From NCBI GenBank assembly GCA_900769705.1, contig CAAGHP010000017.1:62001-126000 (forward strand): a stretch of 64,000 nucleotides of DNA, read 5' to 3'. Positions 8,469-17,736 of this stretch are shown piece after piece (the first letter of the stretch is position 1; every line of letters starts with the position of its first letter). The notes below the pieces were generated by a model that worked only from the letters and a program-made list of their open reading frames with translations, was not told the origin of the DNA and searched no databases. The translations under genes were made by a program, and so were the position numbers. Source of the stretch: Alphaproteobacteria bacterium (GTDB taxonomy: Bacteria; Pseudomonadota; Alphaproteobacteria; RF32; CAG-239).

Positions 8469-9383
8469 CTAAACGGCATCTGCGCCGGCAATAATTTCAA
8501 TCAGTTCGGTTGTAATAGCTGATTGGCGCAGGCTGTTATATCTTAAAGTCAAGTCGCTAATCATTTGTTTGGCGTTGCGAGTGGCGTTATCCATAGACGT
8601 CATGCGTGCGCCGTGTTCAGAAGCTGCCGAATTAACCAATGCCTGAAAAACCGTATCTTCAAAGATAATCGGCACAATCTGTTCCAAAATTGTCGGTTTA
8701 TCTGGCATATAATCATAAAATGCATCGCCTGAACGATTTATGTTTTCAATAGCTTCATTGTTATTTTTCAGCTGCAGCGGGCAAACTTGTTCTGCTTCAA
8801 AGGTGCGGCTGATAGCCGATTCAAACTTCGCATGAATCAGTTCGCACACATCAAAATCATGGTTTTGAAAACGCTTCAGAATATATTTTGCCAAGCGCGT
8901 CGCCGCTTCCGGATAAGAGGCGTCTTTACTCAAGTTGTTGGATAAGGTCATATCCAAATCGCTGAAAGTACGTTTCAAAACGTCGTGCGCTTTTTTGCCG
9001 ATGCATACAACTTTGATGTTTTTCTTTTGACGGCGCAGCTCCTTTATGCGCTCAATGGCTTTTTTGGCCACATTGCTGTTATAAGCGCCGCATAAACCGC
9101 GGTCAGAAGAAAAAACATACAGTTCATAATTTTTTTCATCGGTATTTTTTTGCAGCAGAGCAGGGCGAGGGTAGCAAATACCTTTTTCTTGCTCGTCTTG
9201 CTCAATTTCTGTCAAAACACGTAAAGCAGAACACCGTAAATTTTCGGCGTAATCCTGATTCTTGTCAACCAGAATCTGAACCCGGCGCAGGCGCGAAGCG
9301 GCCACCATTTTCATAGCAGATGTAATTTTCTGCGTAGATTTAATGGCCTCAATGCGTGTCCGTAATTCTTTTAAGCCTGCCAT
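8469..9383 (-). CDS. atpG: ATP synthase F1 gamma subunit
   Basis: 304 residues. It starts MAGLKELRTRIEAIKSTQKI, the N-terminal helix of the rotor shaft, and ends in the C-terminal helix with MISDLTLRYNSLRQ and ITTELIEI. The central GLCGAYN motif is intact. Gamma turns within the alpha/beta hexamer and couples catalysis to the c-ring. It directly follows atpA with no gap. Confidence 0.97.
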   Translation of the reverse strand: MAGLKELRTRIEAIKSTQKITSAMKMVAASRLRRVQILVDKNQDYAENLRCSALRVLTEIEQDEQEKGICYPRPALLQKNTDEKNYELYVFSSDRGLCGAYNSNVAKKAIERIKELRRQKKNIKVVCIGKKAHDVLKRTFSDLDMTLSNNLSKDASYPEAATRLAKYILKRFQNHDFDVCELIHAKFESAISRTFEAEQVCPLQLKNNNEAIENINRSGDAFYDYMPDKPTILEQIVPIIFEDTVFQALVNSAASEHGARMTSMDNATRNAKQMISDLTLRYNSLRQSAITTELIEIIAGADAV

Positions 9384-10937
9384 TTACGCCGCCTTTTCTT
9401 GTTTAGCTGAAAAATCTGTGGCAAATTGTTCATAAAATTCGCCTAATTTAGTCTCCAATTCCGGAGAAATAATCTTTTTCTCGCGGATTTCCTCAAGATA
9501 TTCCGGATGGCTGGTACGCAGCTTTTTCAGGCTTTCTTGTTCAAAAGCTTTAATGTCGGCTACTTCGATTTTGCTCAAATAACCGCGTACGCCTGAGAAT
9601 ATAGAAGCAACTTCTTCTTCGGTTGCCATCGGCTCATGTACGGGTTGTTTCAGCAATTCGGTCAATTTAGAGCCTTTATCCAGCAAGCGGCGGGTAGATT
9701 TATCCAAATCAGCTGAAAATTGTGCAAACGCAGCCATTTCACGGTATTGTGCCAAATCCAGTTTCATTGTGCCGGCAACTTGTTTCATGGCTTTGATTTG
9801 CGCCGCCGAACCAACACGAGATACGGAAATACCAACATTCACGGCAGGGCGTACACCTTGATAGAACAAACTTGTTTCCAAAAAGATTTGACCATCGGTA
9901 ATAGAAATCACGTTTGTCGGAATATAAGCAGACACGTCGCCGGCTTGAGTTTCAATAACCGGCATAGCGGTCAAAGAGCCGGAACCGTATTTTTCGCTCA
10001 TTTTAGCTGCTCGTTCCAGCAAACGAGAGTGCAAATAGAACACGTCGCCTGGATAAGCTTCACGTCCAGGCGGACGTCTAATCAGCAGGGACATTTGACG
10101 ATAAGCCGTTGCTTGCTTGGACAAGTCATCATAAAAGATAACGGCATGCATTCCGTTGTCGCGGAAATATTCACCCATGGCGGTGCCAGCGTATGGAGCA
10201 ATAAATTGCAATGGAGCAGCTTCCGAAGCAGTTGCGGCTACTACAATGGTGTAGTCCATGGCGCCGTAGTCGCGCAGAGTTTTTACTACCTGAGCAACCG
10301 ATGAACGCTTTTGTCCGACGGCAACATAAATGCAAAACAGTTTTTCACTGTCGTTTTTAGCCATATCGTTAGTGCGTTTTTGGTTAATAATGGTATCGAC
10401 AATGATAGATGTTTTTCCGGTTTGACGGTCGCCGATAATAAGTTCGCGTTGTCCGCGTCCAATAGGAATCAGCGAGTCAATGGCTTTTAAGCCGGTTTGT
10501 ACAGGTTCATGCACACTTTTTCTCGGAATAATGCCCGGTGCTTTAACTTCGGCGTTGCTGTATTGTTCGGCTTTGATGCTGCCCATGCCGTCAATAGGGT
10601 TGCCCAAAGCGTCAACAACGCGTCCAAGCAGGGCTTTACCGACCGGAACGCTCACAATTTTATCGGTTCTTTTAACCGTATCGCCTTCTTTTATGCCTTC
10701 ATCTGAACCAAACAGCACCACGCTGACGCTGTCTTCTTCCAAGTTTAAGGCCATGCCTTTAACGCCGTTGGAAAATTCAACCATTTCATTCAGCTGAACT
10801 TTATCCAGTCCGTAAACGTGGGCAATACCGTCACCCACGGAAAGGACGCGTCCTACTTCCGACATATCTGTTGATAAGTCAAAATCGGCGATTTTTTCTT
10901 TTAATATTGAAGATATTTCGCTTGCCTGTACAGACAT
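9384..10937 (-). CDS. atpA: ATP synthase F1 alpha subunit
   Basis: 517 residues, normal length. It forms the non-catalytic nucleotide site. Walker A GDRQTGKTSI is at about 170. The SVHEPVQTGLKAIDSLIPIG and PAVNVGISVSRVGSAAQ motifs are intact. It lies immediately after atpH in the same operon. Confidence 0.98.
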   Translation of the reverse strand: MSVQASEISSILKEKIADFDLSTDMSEVGRVLSVGDGIAHVYGLDKVQLNEMVEFSNGVKGMALNLEEDSVSVVLFGSDEGIKEGDTVKRTDKIVSVPVGKALLGRVVDALGNPIDGMGSIKAEQYSNAEVKAPGIIPRKSVHEPVQTGLKAIDSLIPIGRGQRELIIGDRQTGKTSIIVDTIINQKRTNDMAKNDSEKLFCIYVAVGQKRSSVAQVVKTLRDYGAMDYTIVVAATASEAAPLQFIAPYAGTAMGEYFRDNGMHAVIFYDDLSKQATAYRQMSLLIRRPPGREAYPGDVFYLHSRLLERAAKMSEKYGSGSLTAMPVIETQAGDVSAYIPTNVISITDGQIFLETSLFYQGVRPAVNVGISVSRVGSAAQIKAMKQVAGTMKLDLAQYREMAAFAQFSADLDKSTRRLLDKGSKLTELLKQPVHEPMATEEEVASIFSGVRGYLSKIEVADIKAFEQESLKKLRTSHPEYLEEIREKKIISPELETKLGEFYEQFATDFSAKQEKAA

Positions 10938-11492
10938 CTATTTTGTCCCTTTCATCAGTTGTTCTAAACTGTCTAATTGGTGTTTGACCGAACTGTCAAT
11001 CAGCACCGTGCCGCATTTAATTACCAAACCGCCTAAAATCTGCGGATTTATATGATAATTTACGACAATGTTTTTTTCAAAAAGATTTGTAAGCTTTTGT
11101 TTTAAGTTTTCATCTTGAGACTTTGTCAATTCTGACACAGTTTCAACTTCAACTTCAGCAATATTTTGTTTTTTGTTATAAATTTCTTTAAACTGTTCCA
11201 AAATCAAGCCAAGTTCGTTAATACGGCGGTTTTCAACCAAAATTTTCAGCAGATTTGTGGTCGGAGAACTTAATTTCATTTCATCAGCAATAGCTGCTGT
11301 GATTTTTTCTTTAACTTCAATAGACCAAATCGGATTATTTAATAAAGCAAATTCTTTGGCGTTATCCGTTGCCGCTTTGCTCAATTTATCCACATCAGAG
11401 CGCACCTGAGGCAACTTTTTACACTCCTCAGCCCCTTCATAAAGGGAGGTTGCGTATAATATTGCATTTTTTAGCTTAGAACCTTTGTTCAC
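10938..11492 (-). CDS. atpH: ATP synthase F1 delta subunit
   Basis: 184 residues. Delta joins the top of F1 to the b-subunit stalk. The C-terminal segment with VVNYHINPQILGGLVIKCG and a terminal DSSVKHQLDSL helix is diagnostic. It is first in an F1-only operon; the F0 genes must lie elsewhere, as in other alphaproteobacteria. Confidence 0.93.
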   Translation of the reverse strand: MNKGSKLKNAILYATSLYEGAEECKKLPQVRSDVDKLSKAATDNAKEFALLNNPIWSIEVKEKITAAIADEMKLSSPTTNLLKILVENRRINELGLILEQFKEIYNKKQNIAEVEVETVSELTKSQDENLKQKLTNLFEKNIVVNYHINPQILGGLVIKCGTVLIDSSVKHQLDSLEQLMKGTK

Positions 11493-11595
11493 TTTTCAAA
11501 CTCTTTTCAAAACTTTTAACTTCTTATATACATATAAAATTGTCATTTATATATCAAGAAAACGAAAGAATAATCAACAGCTTTTTTTATAAAAA

Positions 11596-12375
11596 CTATT
11601 TAAGCTTATTCCATCCTTTGCGTGTCGGTTGTGTATCGGCTTCCGAAGCGGCAGGTGCAGAAGCCGTTCCGGAGTTCCATTTCTTAGGAGATTCGCTGGT
11701 GTTGATTTTTCGCACCATCTCTTTTTGATCTTGAGTCAAAACCTGTCCGTTCGGCACCATTTGCCCTAAAAGCGCCGGAGATAAAAAGTTATCTTTTAAA
11801 GATGAATAAGTTGTAACAATTTGTTCTACAATGTTTTTTCCCGGAGCGGCGTTAAGCGTGGAAATATCGCGACCGTGAAAAAAGCTTATGGAATGGCACG
11901 GCGCCGAAAATAAAACATCTGTGCTGTCAATGCCGTTGATATATCTCAGTAAAATTCGAGGGTTGATGTTGCAGGCATCTTTGGCGGTTGAAAAAACAAG
12001 ATTATTATTCAAAACCATATCTTTAATCAAATTGCGCCCTTCGTTTGAAAGTTCTCCGCAAGAGCCTGTAATAGCCAAATCGTCAATCGTATATCCGGTG
12101 TAGTCCGCCGCAGCATAATCAACCGTGTAGCAAAAAACTTTTTCGGCGTTTTCTATATTTTTGGCTGATGATGCAGGGATTCTGCTGGATATAAAAGCCG
12201 ATAAGGTTTTAGTGCTTTGCTGTTCCTGCTTAGAATTTTGAACAGTGGCGTTTTCTTCATCGGCAAATAAATCTCCTGCACCTAAACCGTCTTCAAAATC
12301 ATCATCGGCAGCATAAACCTGCTGCATTGTTCCACAAATTAAAGCGGCGGTTAATAAAAATATTGTTTTTTTCAT
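11596..12375 (-). CDS. Secreted protein of unknown function
   Basis: 259 residues. The start MKKTIFLLTAALICGTMQQV followed by YAADDD is a clear Sec signal peptide with cleavage after VYA (about residue 22). The mature part begins acidic, has four Cys that could form two disulfides in the periplasm (in FCYTV, GSCGE, DACNI and APCHS), and ends in a low-complexity Ser/Ala/Pro tail. No family is recognised. It lies alone between the ATP operon and the division cluster. Confidence 0.65.
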   Translation of the reverse strand: MKKTIFLLTAALICGTMQQVYAADDDFEDGLGAGDLFADEENATVQNSKQEQQSTKTLSAFISSRIPASSAKNIENAEKVFCYTVDYAAADYTGYTIDDLAITGSCGELSNEGRNLIKDMVLNNNLVFSTAKDACNINPRILLRYINGIDSTDVLFSAPCHSISFFHGRDISTLNAAPGKNIVEQIVTTYSSLKDNFLSPALLGQMVPNGQVLTQDQKEMVRKINTSESPKKWNSGTASAPAASEADTQPTRKGWNKLK

Positions 12376-12513
12376 TATTATTCTCCCTTTGTGGAATTCA
12401 AATTATCAACAGTATAGTAAAATTCTCGTAAATTTAAATAGAAATTATCTTCTTTTTAAGACTTATTTTATATATTCTGTTCTAATCTTTCAAGAAAAAT
12501 CGGGAGAATTGTC

Positions 12514-13560
12514 ATGCTTTCACTTATTTACGCCGATTGGTCGGTTATGTTGCGCGCCGGTTTGGCGTTTGCTTTATCTTTGTTTTTGGTCTTGATTAGC
12601 GGCTATCCGGTTATCAGCCTTTTGCATAAACATCAAAAAACCGGACAGCCTATCCGTTCGGACGGGCCTCAGTCGCATCTGAAAACAAAAAAAGGCACGC
12701 CGACAATGGGCGGAGTGCTTATTTTGGGCGCCTCGATTCTCTCGGTGCTGCTTTTTGCCAACATCACTTATCATTTTGTCTGGGTTAGTCTGTTGGTTTT
12801 GCTGGTTTATGGCGCTACTGGGTTTGTTGATGACTATTGGAAGGTAAAAAGACAGAATTCTAATGCAATGACGGCGCGGATGAAACTGTTTTTTCAATTT
12901 TTGACGGCATTGGTTGCGGCCAGTATTATCACGGCTGCCACTCCGCGTGGTTTGAATACCATGCTGTTTTTTCCGTATTTTAAGGAATTGTGTCTGAATC
13001 TGTCTTGGCTCTATATCCCGTTTGCTGTAGTTGTGATTTCCGGAACTTCCAATGCCGTGAATTTAAGCGATGGCTTAGATGGCTTGGCTTCCGGCCTGAT
13101 GATTATAGCATTGTTTGTTTTTATGCTGATTGCTTATTTTTGTGGTTTGCCGAATGCGGTTGACTATAATATGTTGTTTATTCCGCGCAGCGGTGAAGTT
13201 GCTGTGGTTTGTTCTGCTTTAATCGGCTCTTGTTTGGGATTCTTATATTTTAATAAGCCTAAGGCTAAAGTTTTTATGGGCGATACGGGCTCGCTGGCTC
13301 TTGGTGCTATTTTAGGAACCATCGCCGTTATGACAAAGCATGAAATATTGCTGGCAATAGTCGGTGCAGTATTTGTGATGGAAACTGTTTCGGTAATGAT
13401 TCAGGTTGTTTATTTTAAGAAAACCGGTAAAAGATTTTTCCGTATGGCACCGCTGCATCATCATTTTGAGCAGCTGGGCTGGTCAGAAAAAAAAGTTGTT
13501 TTAAGCTTTTGGGGCGCGGCAGCTGTTTGTGCTTTGCTGGGATTGTTGGCTTTTTTATAG
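12514..13560 (+). CDS. mraY: Phospho-MurNAc-pentapeptide transferase (lipid I synthase)
   Basis: 348 residues, about ten membrane helices. It transfers phospho-MurNAc-pentapeptide from UDP to undecaprenyl phosphate at the inner membrane. Motifs: KKGTPTMGG, FVDDYWK with the catalytic Asp pair, NAVNLSDGLDGLASG, FMGDTGSLALG and PLHHHFE. It is the first gene of this cell-wall and division run. MurF/MurE/FtsI genes, which usually precede it, are not here. Confidence 0.97.
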   Translation: MLSLIYADWSVMLRAGLAFALSLFLVLISGYPVISLLHKHQKTGQPIRSDGPQSHLKTKKGTPTMGGVLILGASILSVLLFANITYHFVWVSLLVLLVYGATGFVDDYWKVKRQNSNAMTARMKLFFQFLTALVAASIITAATPRGLNTMLFFPYFKELCLNLSWLYIPFAVVVISGTSNAVNLSDGLDGLASGLMIIALFVFMLIAYFCGLPNAVDYNMLFIPRSGEVAVVCSALIGSCLGFLYFNKPKAKVFMGDTGSLALGAILGTIAVMTKHEILLAIVGAVFVMETVSVMIQVVYFKKTGKRFFRMAPLHHHFEQLGWSEKKVVLSFWGAAAVCALLGLLAFL

Positions 13561-13571
13561 GATAGGCAAAA

Positions 13572-14702
13572 ATGGTAAATTTTTCACGCCAAAGTCATAA
13601 TGCCGTTGTAAAATGGCTGTGGACCGTTGATAAGGTAACTTTGTTTGTTGCGCTGGCTTTGCTGGTTATCGGCGTAATCTTAGACATTACGGCAAGTCCG
13701 GCTATTGCTCGCAAACTGAAGCTTGATGATTTTGCTTTGGTGCGCAAGCAGATTAAATTTGTTGTGCTGTCTTGCGGAATTATGCTGGGAATGTCTTTGT
13801 TCAGCCTGCAAACGGTGCGTCGTGTTTCCATTTTGGGGTTTGTGGTGTTATGGGGTTTGTTGGTTTGGACTTTTTTATTTGGTGCTGAAATTAAAGGAGC
13901 ACGCCGCTGGATTTATCTGTGTGGATTTTCATTGCAGCCTTCTGAATTGATGAAGCCGATATTTATTGTTTGGACGGCTTGGCTGCTGGAGCGCAGTAAA
14001 AAACTTGACTATTTTAAAGGCTGGTATTTGGCGTTTGCATCTTATTTTATGGTCGTGGCTTTGTTGCTGATGCAGCCTGATATCGGTATGACTTTGCTGA
14101 TAACATCTATTTTTGTTTTGCAGCTGTTTTTAGCCGGCTTGCCATGGATGCTGGTTGGAGTTGCAGGTGTCGGCGGTGTTTGCGCTTTGTTTGTGCTTTA
14201 TTTTACCTATCCGCACTTCCGTGCCCGTGTCGACCAATTTTTGTATGGTAGCGATGAAACCAGCTTTCAAATCAACAAGGCAATGTTGGCGTTTCAAAAT
14301 GGAAATCTGGTAGGCAAGGGCCCTGGTGAAGGTACGGTAAAATTAACTATTCCGGATGCTCATACCGACTTTGTTTTTGCCGTAGCCGGAGAAGAATACG
14401 GAGTGTGGCTGTGTCTGATTATTATTGCGTTGTTTTCGGTAATTGTCATCAGAACTTTGCGGCAGTCTATTAAAGAAAGCAATTTGTTTGTGATGTATGC
14501 CGAAGTCGGTTTGGCAGCGTCGCTTGGCTTGCAGGCATTTGTAAATATGGCGTCTTCGCTGCATATTATTCCGACCAAGGGCATGACTTTGCCGTTTATA
14601 TCCTATGGTGGTTCATCGCTTTTGGGTACTGCCATAGAAATAGGTATGCTGCTGGCTATCACGCGTAAAAACACCGCGTCAGAAGATAAGGATTTGTACT
14701 GA
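13572..14702 (+). CDS. ftsW: FtsW, lipid II polymerase of the divisome
   Basis: 376 residues, SEDS family with about ten membrane helices. Signature features include GARRWI, QPSELMKP, MTLPFISYGGSS and a periplasmic loop with the catalytic Asp region (DAHTDFVFAV). FtsW polymerises septal glycan with FtsI. In most alphaproteobacteria murD lies between mraY and ftsW; here only 11 bases separate them. Confidence 0.95.
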   Translation: MVNFSRQSHNAVVKWLWTVDKVTLFVALALLVIGVILDITASPAIARKLKLDDFALVRKQIKFVVLSCGIMLGMSLFSLQTVRRVSILGFVVLWGLLVWTFLFGAEIKGARRWIYLCGFSLQPSELMKPIFIVWTAWLLERSKKLDYFKGWYLAFASYFMVVALLLMQPDIGMTLLITSIFVLQLFLAGLPWMLVGVAGVGGVCALFVLYFTYPHFRARVDQFLYGSDETSFQINKAMLAFQNGNLVGKGPGEGTVKLTIPDAHTDFVFAVAGEEYGVWLCLIIIALFSVIVIRTLRQSIKESNLFVMYAEVGLAASLGLQAFVNMASSLHIIPTKGMTLPFISYGGSSLLGTAIEIGMLLAITRKNTASEDKDLY

Positions 14703-15613
14703 TGACAGAATATTTGCCTAACCTTCCTCAAGTTGAAGGAGTTTATAAATTCAATGAGCCGCTGAAAAAATATACTTGGCTGAATGTCGGCGGACCGGCA
14801 GAGGTAATGTTTTTCCCGAAAAACGCGGAAGATTTGCAGAATTTTTTACAACATAAGCCGCAAAATCTGCCGGTTTTTATTTTGGGCGGCGGCTCCAATT
14901 TGCTGGTTCGTGACGGAGGAATTAAGGGTGTTGTTATCAAATTAAGCGCTTCCGATTTTGCAGAATGGAATATTTCCGGAAATTTACTTAGTTTGGGCTG
15001 CGGCTTTAAAAATGCGGCGCTGAAAAATATTTTGCTGCAAAATGAAATCGGTAGTTTGGAATTTATTTGCTCAATTCCGGGGAGTATCGGCGGCTTGGTT
15101 CGCTCTAACGCCGGATGTTTTGGCGGCGAATTGTCACAGGTTTTGCAGAAAGCCGAAGTGATTGACGGAGCAGGGCGGATATTTGAAGTTCCGGCTGCCG
15201 ATTTCCATTTCAGCTACCGCAGCAGCGATTTTCCGCAAGACTGGATTGTTTTACGGCTGTATTTAAAAATAATTCATTCTCCGCAAGCGCAGATTGCGGA
15301 TATTATTGCAAAAAATGCAAGCTATCGCTTGGAGCATCAGCCGCAAAATGTGCGTACTGCCGGTTCGACTTTTAAGAATCCGCTTAACTGCCGAGCTTGG
15401 GAGCTGATTAAAAACGCCGGCGGCTGCAATCTGAAAATAGGTGGAGCCTCATTTGCCGAAAAACATTGTAATTTTATGCTGAATGACGGCACGGCAACGG
15501 CTGCCGATTTGGAAAATTTAGGAGAAACCGTCCGCCGGCTGGTAAAATCTCAAACCGGTGTTGAACTGGAATGGGAAGTAAAATTGATAGGCGAAAAAAA
15601 TGGGAACTGCTGA
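14702..15613 (+). CDS. murB: UDP-N-acetylenolpyruvoylglucosamine reductase
   Basis: 303 residues. It is a FAD enzyme that makes UDP-MurNAc in the cytoplasm. The FAD segment ILGGGSNLLVRDGG, the CSIPGSIGGLVRSNAGCFGG loop, YRSSDF and the C-terminal GGASFAEKHCNFMLN are present, which fits the type I form. The start overlaps the ftsW stop by one base. murG and murC, usual neighbours in this order, are missing. Confidence 0.95.
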   Translation: MTEYLPNLPQVEGVYKFNEPLKKYTWLNVGGPAEVMFFPKNAEDLQNFLQHKPQNLPVFILGGGSNLLVRDGGIKGVVIKLSASDFAEWNISGNLLSLGCGFKNAALKNILLQNEIGSLEFICSIPGSIGGLVRSNAGCFGGELSQVLQKAEVIDGAGRIFEVPAADFHFSYRSSDFPQDWIVLRLYLKIIHSPQAQIADIIAKNASYRLEHQPQNVRTAGSTFKNPLNCRAWELIKNAGGCNLKIGGASFAEKHCNFMLNDGTATAADLENLGETVRRLVKSQTGVELEWEVKLIGEKNGNC

Positions 15614-16403
15614 AAATAAAATCTATGCTCCGGTGTTGTGGCCGTACCGTTTGCTCGGCAATTTGCTTTTGATTGGTTCTATCTGGCTGCTGACATTTGG
15701 CGTGATTACCATACGGCATAATTTAGTCAGTAAACATATCGATTCGCTTTTGACTGAGCTTTATAACAAAACAGCAACTGTCGGCTGGGGTTTAGATGAT
15801 GTAACTTTGGAGGGGCGCGACAAAACTTCTAAAGATGATGTGCTGCACGTGATTGGTTTGCAGCGCGGTGACAATATTTTGGAAATAGACTTGAAGGCGG
15901 TGTGCGATAAGGTAAAAACTTTGCCTTGGGTTAAAGACGCCAGTGTCAGTCGCCGCTATTTTCCAAATATTATCCATATTAGTATCCGTGAAAAAAAAGT
16001 AAAATCGATTTGGCAATACCAAAATGAGTTTTATCCGATTGATGAAGACGGTAAAATTATTGAAACTGATTATGTGCTGCAAAAAAATATTTTGCAGATT
16101 GTCGGATTGGGCGCGCCTGAGCATATTAACGGCTTGCTGAAAATCATCGAGCAGGATAAAGATTTATTTTATCGGGTAAAGGTAGCAAACTTTATATCGG
16201 GACGGCGCTGGAATTTGATTTTTGACGATGTACTGAACGGCATAACAGTTAAGCTGCCGGAAGAAGATGTTGAAGAAGCGTGGAAAAAATTAGTCAAATT
16301 AGATAAAACCCGCGGTATTCTTAAACGTAAATTAACTTTCATTGATTTAAGATTAAAAAATAAGGTTATTGTGAAAATCAGTAACAAAAATTCAGATATG
16401 TAA
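15600..16403 (+). CDS. ftsQ: FtsQ, bitopic divisome protein
   Basis: 267 residues. One membrane helix at about 18-37 (LLGNLLLIGSIWLLTFGVIT) is followed by a POTRA domain (DDVLHVIGLQRGDNILEIDL, LPWVKDASVSRRYF) and the FtsQ C-terminal domain. FtsQ joins FtsB/FtsL to the division ring. Its start overlaps the murB end. ddl is absent from its usual place before ftsQ. Confidence 0.9.
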   Translation: MGTAENKIYAPVLWPYRLLGNLLLIGSIWLLTFGVITIRHNLVSKHIDSLLTELYNKTATVGWGLDDVTLEGRDKTSKDDVLHVIGLQRGDNILEIDLKAVCDKVKTLPWVKDASVSRRYFPNIIHISIREKKVKSIWQYQNEFYPIDEDGKIIETDYVLQKNILQIVGLGAPEHINGLLKIIEQDKDLFYRVKVANFISGRRWNLIFDDVLNGITVKLPEEDVEEAWKKLVKLDKTRGILKRKLTFIDLRLKNKVIVKISNKNSDM

Positions 16404-16426
16404 TTGTAAGTTAAGGATAATTTACC

Positions 16427-17659
16427 GTGAATCGTTCCACTGTTGCCGCTTTAGATATTGGTTCTTCCAAAGTTTGCTGTCTGATAGCCCATATCGGTAA
16501 AGACAAAAAAATAAATGTAGTCAGCTATGGCTACAATGCGTCAAAAGGGATTAAAAACGGCGTTATTACCGATATTAACCAGGCGACAATCTCTGTCTGC
16601 AATGCGGTTGAAGCCGCAGAACAGATGGCCGGCGAACGCATTGACAGCGTGATATTAAATGTTTCAGGCGACAAGACTTTCAGCCGGTTGTGCACAGCTT
16701 CCATTTCCCTCAAAAAAAATCGTCCGATAAGTGAAATAGATGTTGAAAAAGTTAAAAATAAGGTCAAAATCAATGTCGAAAATAACGAACTGATTCACTG
16801 TCTTTCTACCGGTTATCGTATTGACGGCGGCGAAGACATAAAAAATCCGCTGGATATATACGGTGAAGAACTGTCCGCCGGTATTTTGCTTGGAATGTAT
16901 CCGCATATTTTGTATCGCAATTTGCAGTCGGTGGTAGAAGCCGCGCATTTGGATATAGAAAAGAGAGTATTTTCGGCGTTTGCTTCCGGAATGGCCTGTT
17001 TGGTTGAAGATGAACGCGAATACGGAGCGACGGTTATTGATATCGGCGGCGGTACGACGAGCATTGCTACTTTCAAAAACGGCGGTCCGGTGGCTTTTTC
17101 TACGCTGCCGGTGGGCGGTATCAACATTACAAAAGACATTACTCAAGGTCTGACAACCTCATTTGCTCATGCCGAAGATTTGAAAAACCGTCACGGCTGT
17201 GCTTTTTTAGTCAGTCACGATGAATATGAAAGCATCAATGTTTATCCGCTGGGCGAAGAAGATGACAGTTCTATCCGGCAAATGCACCGTTCTGATTTAA
17301 TCAATATTATCGCACCGCGCGTTGAAGAAATTTTTGAAATGGTGGCGCGCAAACTTGCACAGCAGGGGTTGCATAATCACAAGAATCATCGTGTGGTTTT
17401 GACCGGCGGTTGCAGCCAACTTCCCGGAATCCGTGATGTTGCTGCCGTTATTTTGGATAAGCAGGTGCGTTTGGGCGGACCGCGTAATATTCAAGGAATA
17501 CCGGAAATTATCAATAATCCGACTTTTTCAACGGCCCTTGGTTTGCTGCTGTTGGCTACAACTTCTATGGAGCGCAAACCGCACAAGGTAATTAACAGCC
17601 CGAACGGCGACGGCGGAAAATTGATGAAAATTTTTAACTGGATACGTCAAAATTCTTAA
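16427..17659 (+). CDS. ftsA: FtsA, actin-like membrane anchor of FtsZ
   Basis: 410 residues. Actin-fold ATPase motifs include AALDIGSSKVCCLIA at the N-terminus, VIDIGGGTTSIATF and VVLTGGCSQLPG. The C-terminal amphipathic helix KLMKIFNWIRQNS is the membrane tether. It lies 24 bases after ftsQ, likely in the same transcript. Confidence 0.95.
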   Translation: MNRSTVAALDIGSSKVCCLIAHIGKDKKINVVSYGYNASKGIKNGVITDINQATISVCNAVEAAEQMAGERIDSVILNVSGDKTFSRLCTASISLKKNRPISEIDVEKVKNKVKINVENNELIHCLSTGYRIDGGEDIKNPLDIYGEELSAGILLGMYPHILYRNLQSVVEAAHLDIEKRVFSAFASGMACLVEDEREYGATVIDIGGGTTSIATFKNGGPVAFSTLPVGGINITKDITQGLTTSFAHAEDLKNRHGCAFLVSHDEYESINVYPLGEEDDSSIRQMHRSDLINIIAPRVEEIFEMVARKLAQQGLHNHKNHRVVLTGGCSQLPGIRDVAAVILDKQVRLGGPRNIQGIPEIINNPTFSTALGLLLLATTSMERKPHKVINSPNGDGGKLMKIFNWIRQNS

Positions 17660-17736
17660 AAATAGTAACAAAAACTTAATCTATTTCCGTTATTTTATCC
17701 GATATAAGTAAAATTTTCTAATTGGGAGAATAACAG

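Noticed and set aside
9720..10304. 194-codon ORF antisense to atpA
   Set aside because: Shadow frame of a highly conserved gene.
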